Of a stretch of DNA of 64,000 nucleotides, positions 48,501 to 58,605 are shown piece by piece. Where the stretch lies: the NCBI GenBank assembly GCA_036250195.1, contig JAVHZZ010000004.1, positions 161,012,727 to 161,076,726 of the forward strand, read 5' to 3'. The notes under the pieces were generated by a model. That model was not told the origin of the DNA, made no database searches, and worked only from the letters and a program-made list of their open reading frames with translations. The first letter of the stretch is position 1, and each line of letters opens with the position of its first letter. A program made the position numbers and the translations under genes. The DNA is from Mixophyes australis. Taxonomy: Eukaryota > Chordata > Amphibia > Anura > Limnodynastidae.

Positions 48501-51500
48501 AGTAAAGGTAAAACACACCTAGTGATGTGGAAATATAGCAACTTGTTTCCTCACATCTACCCTCAGTTGTCATCTCAATATGTGAACATTCCATTTCTTT
48601 GTTATTTACCACTTATATTAGTTTCTTATGTACAGTACCTCAAGGCGCTCAGTAAAACAACTGAGTAGTAATTTATTGCTGTTTATATGGAAATTCTATT
48701 TGAGATGAGTAAAGTGATTTTCCCAAACAAAACAAACTAGCAACATTATTGAAGAGCTACTAACTTCCATTTCTTGTGGAATATTTTAATCTGCTGACAT
48801 GATTTCCTCTAGAAAGTGACAGTATGATTTTCCACCATTATAATGAATTAATTCAAAATGAATGACTGACCAAATCCTCATTTTAGCTGCACATTTATTT
48901 GGAACCTGGCAATCCACAATATTTATTTGAGTTTTGAACATGTCTAAACTATATAGAGGCCATGGGCCAAGACTGGGGTGACCAGAATGATCACTTTTAA
49001 AATTGATAACATTATTTCAGTGCTAGATCTTGAGTAGTATGGATTTGCTGTTTTTAGTGATGCATCCTCCTCTTCAAGAGATTTCATCCCCAAAACATTA
49101 ATAATGATTCAAATATATTATTTATTTTACGATTTTTTTCACTGGCTGTGGTGTAAACGTGTTTATCACCAGCAGTTTAGCTTCTTATTCAGTACCTTGG
49201 GCAGCTATACTACTATCTCTGAAATACTAGTCCAAAGAGATTTTTCATCTGTTTTCAAAGAGAAAACGAATTAATCAGTTATTGAATTGTGTGGCCAATA
49301 TAACTTGTATATCTCAGAGCTACATTCTTTAGGGAGTACTATCATCCGGTGCAACCTTTTCTGAGTTTCACATTGATGTCAAATGTGTGATGTCAAGATT
49401 AGATTGAAAAACTGAGTGTAATAGGTAGACACATTTATTGGTTTTTTTGAGTTCTAACAATTCCTGTCATCAATGTATTAGTAACTGATCATGTGCTAAA
49501 GGATGACATATTTAGTAGTTGCGTAAGCATTATTTTAGCGTGCGTGTAATCTCAGAAATTATTCAACTGTATATAAAATATTTTTTATGTTATTCACAAA
49601 ACTGCCATTGTTCTCAAGATTCCGTGGAAGGCAAATATTTAGAATGGATGTTACACTTTTCTTAAATTAGTTTCCATTTTTGTGTTTCGTTTTGTTTTTA
49701 ACTATAGCTAGCAATTGCCCAACATGTTCAATTACTGGTAGATTGTATTGCTTCTTTCATGCAGAAGAGGGATGGTGGAGAGTTCAGGGAGCTGTACAAA
49801 TGGGAAATCCTGGTCTTAAAAGCACTGCCTGCTTATGTTATATGGCTCATTTTTAAGCCCTGCAAAACACACCTACATACGAGGATACCCTCTTACCAGC
49901 AACTTGTTTATTTATGTGCTAATGACATTACATATTGATGTTTAATATATTAATATTTATATTCCCTTATTCCATGGTGTATGTGTATCAAGGAATATGG
50001 AGGGTTTATACCAATGCTAAAATGCTAAAGAAAGTACCCAAACAAACATGCAGACACATTCAACACGGGTGCTGAATAACACAAACAAACCAGAGCTTAA
50101 ATATGTACACATTATTCTAATTTTACTGTCTTTGTTATAACAAATTTATTTTCAGCATCTGAGGGAATTGGCCTTTTTTAGAAAAAAAAAAGAAAGGCAA
50201 ATACCACAAACACAAAAAATGGAAATACAACGACACTACTAAAATAATTTGCACAATAATAAAAATAAATATGCGTGCTGGAAAGTCTCGCGGGGGAAAA
50301 TTCTGACTTCATAACTGTACTTCAAAACTAGCTCTGACAGCCTGCTCATTAACAATGAATTGAATTTGCATGCCATTTAGAAAATGTAAGGAATAAAATC
50401 ATAAAAAGGGAATTCAGAGTACTTTAAGCATTTTAAAACAAAAAAAAAAATGAGATTTCAGTTTGTATTAACTGTGCATAAATCAGCAGTTATCAGGCAG
50501 GTTTAATGCAAACATAACAATTGCTTGCAGTGTCTACTTCAGTCCGTAAATCTGGTAGGGGGTGGTTGTCAAAGTTCAGCTGTGGTGGCCTAGATTCTAC
50601 CAGCTGCACCACAGTGGAAAGTAACCCACTGATAGCTCAAGAGCATCTGCTTTATTCCCAACCAATTCAAGATCATTACTAATCAAAGGATTAGCTCTTA
50701 GATAGCAATGTGTACATCCCATGTGGAGCACTTTTGAAGGATTGATATTTTACCACCTTAGGAAAAATGATCATCTTGGATAAATAAGGGAGATTGAAAA
50801 CTAGATAATACCATGCTTCCCGTTCCACTAGCATCTCATTCAGAAAAATACTACCTTGTAGATTGCTGACAACAAGACAGTAAAATAAAATTCAGTCATT
50901 GTGCCTTAATTCATGGTAACATTTTCAGTGTTTAGTGTCACTGCACTCAAAGAGCTAATCACACTATAGAGGGTGTATCTAACTACCATTAAAAATGCAA
51001 TGCTATACATTTGTGTGGGGAAAAAATAACATAAAGCATACAAACATAAATCATTCAAATATCTTGAAACCAGAAATCTTGATCCATGATCTGCGAGTGT
51101 CTTAATCTTGCTTCTTCTTTATAGATCTTTATTCATAATATTTGTATACAGTTTTCTACATCTCATATTATGTATCTATTAATATCTTTTCTTTTTCAAA
51201 GGTGTACTGGTCAGGAGTCCCCATGAACACTAAACCTTAATACAAATATATAATTTTCATCTACTCTATCCAGAACTGTCTTGTGTTATTTGTCTTAAAT
51301 AAATGTATTCCATGTGTAGCATTTTTTCATGATCAGAAGCAACTACTTATATGAGTTGCCTCCGACCAAATACATTGCCCCATTTCTTTGCTTCTTGTTT
51401 GTGATAAAAAAAAAAACAGGACCTGCTGGACTAGAGTGTTGTTGCTGGACTCCATGGAGTAATAAAGATAGTTCTTTATCCTTCAATACTATATTCATTA

Positions 51501-52370
51501 TATTATATAGATTATTATAGATGGCCATCTTTTGTAGGGATGGACATGGTAAAGAATATATTATATCTAAAACTGGTCATCTTTCTAATTATAGTTATTT
51601 ATATGGAACCATCTTTTTTCTTAGCTCTACACATAAGTAATCAGGCTAAGACAAAGCATCATTCTTTGTAAAGCTATGGGCTATTAGAGTAAGAAATATC
51701 TGCTCATTTTTCTGGTCACATCTATGAGACCCAAATGGAAATGAACAAAGATTTCTGTAAAACCTCCGATGTGTCTCCATGAACTGTTCAGAAGATACAA
51801 TGTGTCACCTCGGGCTGAATTGAATCTGCACCCAAGAGCCTATATAAGGGGAAAACCTTATATTTGGACCATCTCAGAGGACTGAAGTGTGTCAAAGTTA
51901 AGGAGACATAGGATAGGATTTCACCATAGTCTTTGCTCAGTATAGGCCTGTTCTAGATTAGATAGCAATAAGGGTTTAGGTATCAGGCATCTTCAGTATT
52001 AGGAAGTAGCCATGATGGCTGCTCATGTCACAGCTTAGGGACAGGACTCCTGGTTTTAAAGTAGCTTGGAAGGCTGAAGTAAAGTCTAATGAAAGGACCT
52101 TTGCTGACTTATACAAACTCTAGCAAGCCATACATACTTCATAAGGATGCCCTCGATAATAGGTTAGGAATTCTTCATCAAGAGCATCATGGAGCATGGA
52201 AGAGGTCCCCATTCAATGCAAGATATGATCTATAGCAAAGGTCCAAAAGCTATTCCCTTGATTGGTCCACTAATATAAGCTGTATTTATAAAATACCTTG
52301 CTCACAATAAGAGGTTTCAATCTCAGTAGATTTCCTACTTCTGTGTGAATGGTACAGGTTTGAGTTTGCA
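48500..52370. other. Mostly unassigned intron; 50290-50550 looks constrained
   Basis: No genes or clear repeats are recognised in this 3.9-kb tract. The part 50290-50550 is notable for repeat-free sequence containing an octamer ATTTGCAT (50364-50371) within GAATTGAATTTGCATGCC, plus a nearby GTGCATAAATCAGCAG. It could be a conserved element. That remains inference. Confidence 0.35.
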
Positions 52371-52372
52371 GT

Positions 52373-52482
52373 GAAAATTTAAAGCGGCAATGGCTTTAAA
52401 GCCATTGCTGCTTTAAATTTCCAATGCAAAGTTGCCGATTAGCATTGAGTTAAAAAAATCAGAAGTTCATATATTTACCCCC
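52373..52482. mobile_element. Right half of a GGGGTAAATGTATC-type foldback MITE
   Basis: It begins at the palindromic centre (TTTAAAGCGGCAATGGCTTT against AAAGCCATTGCTGCTTTAAA) and runs to the inverted terminus ATATATTTACCCCC. It is the same family as 48399-48500. They are probably two separate copies, since both include the centre. Confidence 0.6.
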
Positions 52483-53218
52483 AGATATCAGTTTGATGAT
52501 ACATTTGTTGAGTTAGTATTTTTCTCCTTGCTGGGTAGAAAAGAGATTCACCAGGGTAAGATGGAATTATCACAGGAATGCGTCAAAGTTGCTGCCTTTA
52601 GAAAGATAGGATTACCCATTACTCTCTGCTCCGAATAGTCTTTCCATAGTTTGGCTAACAGGAATGGATTAGGTATTAGGCTATTTCAGTACTGGGAAGC
52701 AGCCAGGCTAGCTGCTCAGTTTAAGCTCTGGAAAGTCCATTGTGGCGAGAATCTCTGCTCTGCTAAAAGTTCAGAGATTGTAACACTACCCACTTGAGAC
52801 TGTATATTCAGGATAAGTTTCCAACTCCTGGAAATGATCATACAATGTCAGCTGGAAATAGGAGGCCTCCAACTAATTGTCATGTCACTGTGCAATGCAT
52901 AGGTACCCAGCAGTATTGCAGACCTGCATTACGAGCTAACGCTGACCTGGGACATATGCACACTGTGAACTATTGTCAAGGGTGACCACAAGCCACATTG
53001 GGTGTGTGTCTCTAACTTGTTGGGCCTCCGATCCTGGTTATGTGTGTGGTGCGTTGGTACTCTGTCCGGTAAAACTGATTTTCTATAACATGTCTGCTGC
53101 TATGATTCTTTTTCTATACATGTATTATTGTCCTAATGGGGGGGAAGTCTTTAGTTTTAGATGTAGGTGCCCTTATTTGGATTAATCCCATTTACCGGGG
53201 TTTCAGAACGGGTTGGAT

Positions 53219-53629
53219 ATGTTTTCCCGACTACAATAAGAACAACAGCAGGTATCCCTACAAAAAATTACAATGGTGAGAAATCAGACATATAAAGAAG
53301 ACAGACTTACCAGAACACAGGCACACACTGTATCCGGAAAGCTTCATATTCTTTTACGACGGAGGATAATGCAGCCTGTGTTAATGATGTCACTTAACAG
53401 CCTGATACTGACATTTATAACTTTAAAATGGCAATGCGTGGACCCGCTGGCTATAATATGTAGAACAACTAACCCTAAGGTTGACGTCACGACCACGCAT
53501 TGCCGTTTTAAAGTTTTAAATGTCAGTGTCGGGCTATTAACTGACGCCATTCTTTACATGTCTGATTTCTCATCATCATAATTTTTTTGTAGGGATACCT
53601 ACTGTCATTCTTATTGTAGTAGGGAACAT
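53219..53629. mobile_element. Unclassified ~410-bp palindromic element
   Basis: The outer arms start CCGACTACAATAAGAAC at the left and, in reverse complement, CCTACTACAATAAGAATG at the right. Pairing continues through GCAGGTATCCCTACAAAAAA, GAGAAATCAGACAT and the inner GGCAATGCGTGG blocks. The left arm has about 90 bp of extra sequence (about 53300-53388). I find no convincing target duplication or transposase. The open frames on both strands are mirror by-products. Confidence 0.75.
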
Positions 53630-54354
53630 GACTACCACCAGTTCAGAACATAGGTAATGCCTGCTTTTAAAATATACACAGCTCTCCAGCAGTGCAGTTT
53701 GATATTCCTGATGTAGATAGATCACATGTCACAAATAAGTCTAATCATATTCAACCTTCTGACATTCTACAATTGTAAAATATATGTTAAACCTGTATAG
53801 TATGTGATATTTCTAAGTTTGACAAGTAAAGAAAAGAAATTTCTTGTTCGTTCATTCATTTGATACAGATCATTAGTTAGGAACAATTATGCTACTTCAG
53901 ACCTGCAAGGATTTTCTGACAAGAAAGTAGTAAAAGTTTGAGGCTACTAAATGAATATATCTTTCTAAATGTTACTGTAATTTATCATTTATATGGATTG
54001 TGCATTCATAGCAAAGAGCATTGCAGCTAAATGAACTCCTACAAACTGCCTTCCTCCTGGTCCACACAGTAGAGAGGTTGAGTGAAACTGGTAGGATAGA
54101 AACTAATCAGAATACATTGTAAAATACATTGCCAATCATACTTTACAGTGATGCTGGCAGGACAAGAAAAGGATAGATGAGTTCACTGGTATCATGCCCC
54201 AGGACTGTTTGACACTTTTTTGGACTAATTTGAGCTAAAAATATCTGCATTGCGGTGAAACTCCTTTTTTTTAAAAAAATAAAAATAAAATTGTTCTTGG
54301 GAATCATAATTTGCTTTGATTTGCTCTGATTCACCAGACCCCAGCTCTGATCAT

Positions 54355-54480
54355 CATTACTATTATTATCTTTTATTTATACATTTAGAGGATTATGACA
54401 TGACAAGTTACATTCAATGACACGAAACAGAAGGTAAATATGGCACTGCCCAATTGAGCTTACAATATAATAAATGTGGG
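54355..54480 (-). mobile_element. LINE/SINE 3' end fragment, reverse orientation
   Basis: A TTACTATTATTATC tail is followed by TTTTATTTATACATTTAG and CCCAATTGAGCTTACAAT, the order expected for a reversed L2-type 3' end. It is diverged. Confidence 0.45.
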
Positions 54481-54789
54481 GAACATTTGATACATAAGGT
54501 GGATGAACAGCAATTGTAACTGCTGGTGGGAAATACTTGTAGCTACTGATTCTTCCCATCCACTTTCTTTCAGCAATCTATAATCTCTGTGGGAGCAGCA
54601 GGCAGCATAATAACATAAATGAGAACTAGGGATGGTGCCTAAAAGTTAAAATATAGGGTATTGTTGTGGGGTTTTTTTTGTCAGAGTTCACTTTTTTTTA
54701 GGTTTTCTTTAGATATTAGCCTTTTTTTATATAAGTGTATTTTTATTTGTTGAACTTATTCACATGAAGTGTCAAGCATTTCCTGTGAC

Positions 54790-55172
54790 CAGGGTCGGTG
54801 CTAGGGTCCACAGCGCCCTAGGCATTTTTAAAAAAGCGGCGCCCGCCCCCCGCAAAAATCGCCGCCCTCCTCCCTCCTCTCCTTACCTTGTCTCACCACT
54901 GCCGCCTCTCTGCTCCATCTCCTCCCCTCCACTCACTGACACTAGTAAGTGGAGGGGAGGAGACGGAGCAGAGAGGCGGCGGTGGTGACAAAATAGCCTC
55001 TTCCCCCCCTCCCCGTCCATCTGAATGCTGTGCGGCGGCCGTGACAGGTATGGTCAGCGGTCGCCGCACAGTTTTAAAGTATTTTAGAATACTGTGGCGC
55101 CCTCCAGGCGCCCTCCAGAGCCCGGCGCCCTAGGCAAGTGCCTAACCTTGCCTAATGGGAGCGCCGGGCCTG
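54790..55172. mobile_element. hAT MITE (CAGGGTCGGTGCT type)
   Basis: The element is 383 bp. The left end CAGGGTCGGTGCTAGGGTCC and the inverted right end CAGGCCCGGCGCTCCCATTA share the hAT-like pattern, and a second CGCCCTAGGCA / TGCCTAGGGCG pair lies inside. The identical flanking 8-mers CCTGTGAC (54782-54789 and 55173-55180) are a clear target duplication. It is GC-rich, and the open frames inside (54764-54988 and 54888-55133) are not genes. Confidence 0.93.
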
Positions 55173-55240
55173 CCTGTGACAAAGCGTATGCTTCGGAGAC
55201 CAAAGATCCCACCCATGCTGTGGTTCACAACAGAGACTAT

Positions 55241-55429
55241 GGGGTAAATGTATCAATATGCGGGTTCTTCAACACCCGTGTGTTCAGCCTCTTCCGCGAT
55301 TAAATTTCAAGCGGCGCTGCATTGTAAAGGGAAGTGAACCCTTTACAATGCAGCGCCGCTTGAAATTTAATCGCGGAAGAGGCTGAACAAGCGGGTGTTG
55401 AAGATCCCGCATATTGATACATTTACCCC
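55241..55429. mobile_element. Near-perfect foldback MITE
   Basis: The element is 189 bp with termini GGGGTAAATGTATCAATATG and its inverse, flanked by TAT on both sides (55238-55240 and 55430-55432), compatible with a TA target site. The inner arms are exact reverse complements over about 50 bp (from GTTCAGCCTCTTCCGCG to GCATTGTAAAGGG) around a 6-nt loop. The lack of arm divergence points to recent insertion or arm homogenisation. Confidence 0.9.
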
Positions 55430-57170
55430 TATGGGTGCTCCTACAGTTTTTGACGCTTCATCACTTGATGTTAGAGAAAGCACCCAGCTGCCTTCCAGAT
55501 ACCTCTGCTGCGTCTCCAAAAATCCTTTGTCTCCTTCTCGGCATTCAGCCACTGCCATAGTGTTTCAAGGAAGCACAGCTTGTCAGCTTCCAATATCTGC
55601 TACATTTGTGAGTAGGCTAACCTAGAGTCCTGACACTGTCGTCTGCCTTGTCAGTATTTGGGAATAGCAAAAGAAGGCACCATGATGGTTTGCTTCACTT
55701 TGTATAGCAGAGAGGTCAGACACCTATGTGTGGGTCCAGCTTTGGTTTACCTGACATCAGGTGAGGGTGCTCTTTAAATTTTAATCATGTATTCTTGAGC
55801 CTTAGTTTGTCACATAATACCACAGAAGGGACAGCTTTTTTGCAATGTTCATAAAAGAAATATGTGCAGGATGTCTTCCTTGGAAGGGTGGAGGAACACC
55901 GCATCTCTGGACCCAATAACAAAATTTGGGGTGGGTCCTGGTAATGTCAGTCCTACCTCCTGAGGCCTCCACTCTGCTTACCTGATCATGTGCAGGAAAG
56001 CCCCATTTATTTATATATTTATAGTGGTCATTTTGCTACATAGGACTATGTTTAGTAAAACAATTTATCATTCCATTAATGTATCTTGATCAGAATACAT
56101 TGTATTGATCCCTCATTTTTGTTGTCATATTAACACAATAATAATACAACAGCAGAACCTTTGTTTGCAGATAAAAACTGATTTTCACTTTACAAATTTA
56201 AGGTCTAGCACTATTCTGCTAGAATATGAGTACTATCTGCAGGAAAAATATCTCTAAGCATGGCAACCTGGCTTTATCTTCAGGTAGCAGTGTTTTATAG
56301 GTTCATGTTCTTCATATAATTCCACCTCAAGAGTGGCTGCACAAATGCCTCTGCTGTATACTTTGGTTTTGAAAAATACTGCAATTATTGTGTCTATTAA
56401 TATCCTGGCTATAACCTACTGTGACTCTGGGAACAAAGCTTGATCTGTGGAACCAGATCTAGTGCATCATAAGGTCATATTTGATATGTGTCTAAAGTTT
56501 CAAAGTATATGTAACTGCATTCCTAAGATTGCTGTGAAAGTATTCACAATTATCCATGATGTTCTCCCTTCCAGCTAAATTGGGATTCTAACAAAGACAA
56601 AATGATAGCTGCTGCTGCTAGCAGGCACTACTGTTAAAGAGAATGGCTACAATTAAAACGAAAAAGCTTTCCCTTTGGTCATAGAAGAAAACAGTAAATC
56701 TTTGCTAAATCAATGAGTATTTCCAGGGGCTCTTCTGTAGTGATAACAATTCTCAGAGAAATTTTCCAATGTAAAACGAACAGTCCAAGTGGTAAGTATG
56801 TCAGTCTGAGGTAGAAAACCACATTGCAAGCTTTGATATAATGTCTATTATGCCATGGCTATATAATTTCATTTTCAATATACCTGTTTAATCAGCTAGA
56901 GATAAAGGTATCAGTCACAGTCGAGATCACTATTTGCCTGCACGGCTGTTCATATAGTTTTGTTTGCTGAATAAGGGTTCGACCAATAGCGCCAATGTCA
57001 CTAATGACAGCAGCGATTTCCAACCAGTGTGTTAGGATATGTGTCATGACACCAAACTAGGTGTGTCACAATGATGGCATTGGAAAACTCTTAAAACAAG
57101 TTCAGGTGTGAAATGAGGATTATATATGATTTAATTTGAAACTGTAAATTAAACGGAAAAAAACCCTCAA
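55430..57170. other. Intron sequence with no recognised feature
   Basis: No recognised repeats or genes. The short open frames here have no motif. Confidence 0.5.
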
Positions 57171-57199
57171 AGCAAAATCTAGTTATTATTATTATTATT

Positions 57200-57241
<42 letters not shown>

Positions 57242-57300
57242 CTTTATTTACAGGGTGCCACATGAGGTCCGCAGTGCCATACAGAGGTTACAGTTATACA
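57170..57300 (-). mobile_element. LINE 3' end with ATT/AAT tail, reverse orientation
   Basis: A long (ATT)n/(AAT)n run at 57183-57240 is followed by CTTTATTTACAGGGTGCCAC and CGCAGTGCCATACAGAGG. These are the reverse of the LINE 3' end at 40080-40170 (CTTGTGGCACCCTATAAAT). The body is truncated. Confidence 0.75.
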
Positions 57301-57500
57301 TTTTTCATTTAATAAACATGTTTAATATGTCTCTATACAAGTATGGATTTCAATTATATTTTTAACACAAACTAACTTATATGAATATATGTTATACAAT
57401 AGCCTGTCCAAAACTGAACACACAAAATGTAAGACAGAGCCACTATGCACATTAACCATATTGCTCAGCCCTCACATATCTGAGACACCATGGCCATCTC

Positions 57501-57656
57501 CAGTGTCGGAACTACCATTGGTGGGGCAGGTGACAGGCAGCGAGGCCCATGGAGATAATTGGGCCCGCTGTATGGCAGATGCAGACGATCGGGGCCCCGA
57601 TTCCCTCTGCCCTGTCTCCCTGAACTGGGACCCCCAGCTTGCTAGATCCACCTTTG
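57501..57656. mobile_element. Possible short hAT-like element
   Basis: The left end CAGTGTCGGAACTACCATTG is hAT-like. The flanking 8-mers GCCATCTC (57493-57500) and GTCATCTC (57657-57664) differ at one base. The inverted right end is weak, so the 156-bp boundaries are tentative. GC-rich interior (GGGCCCGCTG, CGGGGCCCCG). Confidence 0.45.
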
Positions 57657-58470
57657 GTCATCTCAAAACATCATTGACCCACAGACATAACACAATGACC
57701 AGCTGAATATAGGGACAGGTTGATATGACCAGAATAATTCAATAAACACTGATTGGTGACATAACACATAGCTAGAGAGAAGATAAATTCCAGTCTAGCT
57801 AATTAGTTTCACAATTGACCGAACAACATCTGACTAGAAGTAATTTTAAAAAAGCAAACTTTCCTACTTGATCATGTTACCTGATCCACTGTAAAACTTG
57901 ATTTGCGCAAACTTTTACAATGATTTTACTCTTCTCCAATATTTGCAGAAACATTGAGTGACATCCAGAAACATTGTAGCTTTTTGTGTATTAATATAGA
58001 GCAAATCCCACAATCTCACTTTTGTTCTATTTTACATTGATACATCATCCTCTAAGTTTTGCTGATTTATATACTGTGTTAGTTTGCAATTTAAAGGTTT
58101 ACCATGTTTTATTGTGTCTTCTATTGCTGCTGTTCAGTCTTTTCAGATTATTAAAATACAGTGTGTTCCATAGACATAAAATGTAACTTTCTTGCTCACT
58201 GTGTTAAGAGACTCAAATGAATGTATCTGGATGAACAGTGGCTTTTTTTTATCATGCTGTGAGCTGTAGTAGCATCACAGCAAAAAAATGAAAAAGGAAG
58301 AAAGAAAATAAATGCGAAATAAAGAGTAAGCATTTGCCTTCATGGGACCTGTGTAAAGCACAAAGCAAGGCTCACATGATCGCAGCTGGTTTTGATGTGG
58401 TAATGAAGCATTGATCACAGGAATAAAAAGATGAAATGGCCTTTGCTCATTCATTATTTTTATCTTCTAG

Positions 58471-58605
58471 CTGTGGAAGACAGAAAATTGTTCATAGGAA
58501 TGGTTTCGAAGAAGTGTAACGAGAACGATATCAGGGTGATGTTTTCTCCATTTGGTCAAATAGAAGAATGCAGAATCCTACGGGGACCGGACGGACTGAG
58601 TCGAG
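58471..58605 (+). CDS. CELF2: CELF2-like exon, 135 nt (first half of RRM2)
   Basis: With the G carried from the 49-nt exon this reads [20 protein letters not shown] and on to GPDGLSR, 45 codons, ending in phase 1 before GTGAGT. LFIGMV is the RNP2 strand of an RNA-recognition motif; the RNP1 half lies in the next exon, outside the window. Residues V in GMVSKK, N in KKCNEND and P in FSPFGQ match CELF2, where CELF1 has I, T and S. The protein binds GU-rich elements in pre-mRNA and 3' UTRs. The acceptor is a pyrimidine-rich TTTTTATCTTCTAG. Because the exon is 135 nt and starts and ends in the same phase, skipping it would keep the frame but remove RNP2. The assignment to CELF2 over CELF1 rests on a handful of residues. 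Confidence 0.96.

Larger units (their letters stand above)
36486..58470 (+). other. CELF2: CELF2-like intron between the two exons
   Basis: This 21,985-bp intron starts GTAAGT and ends ATCTTCTAG after a pyrimidine-rich tract. A CTCAT at 58446-58450 is a plausible branch-point sequence about 20 nt from the acceptor. It holds several dozen repeat remnants, listed separately, and no further exon that I can recognise. Stretches with nothing assigned include 40170-40800, 45230-46180 and 57660-58430. Confidence 0.85.

Noticed and set aside
48399..52482. One MITE split by a 3.9-kb insertion
   Set aside because: The two halves both contain the palindromic centre, so two separate truncated copies explain them better.
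53273..53581. 102-codon open frame in the palindrome
   Set aside because: The opposite strand gives a similar frame because the arms are inverted copies. No known domain.
54764..55133. Proline/arginine-rich open frames
   Set aside because: They lie inside a GC-rich hAT MITE with clear 8-bp duplications.
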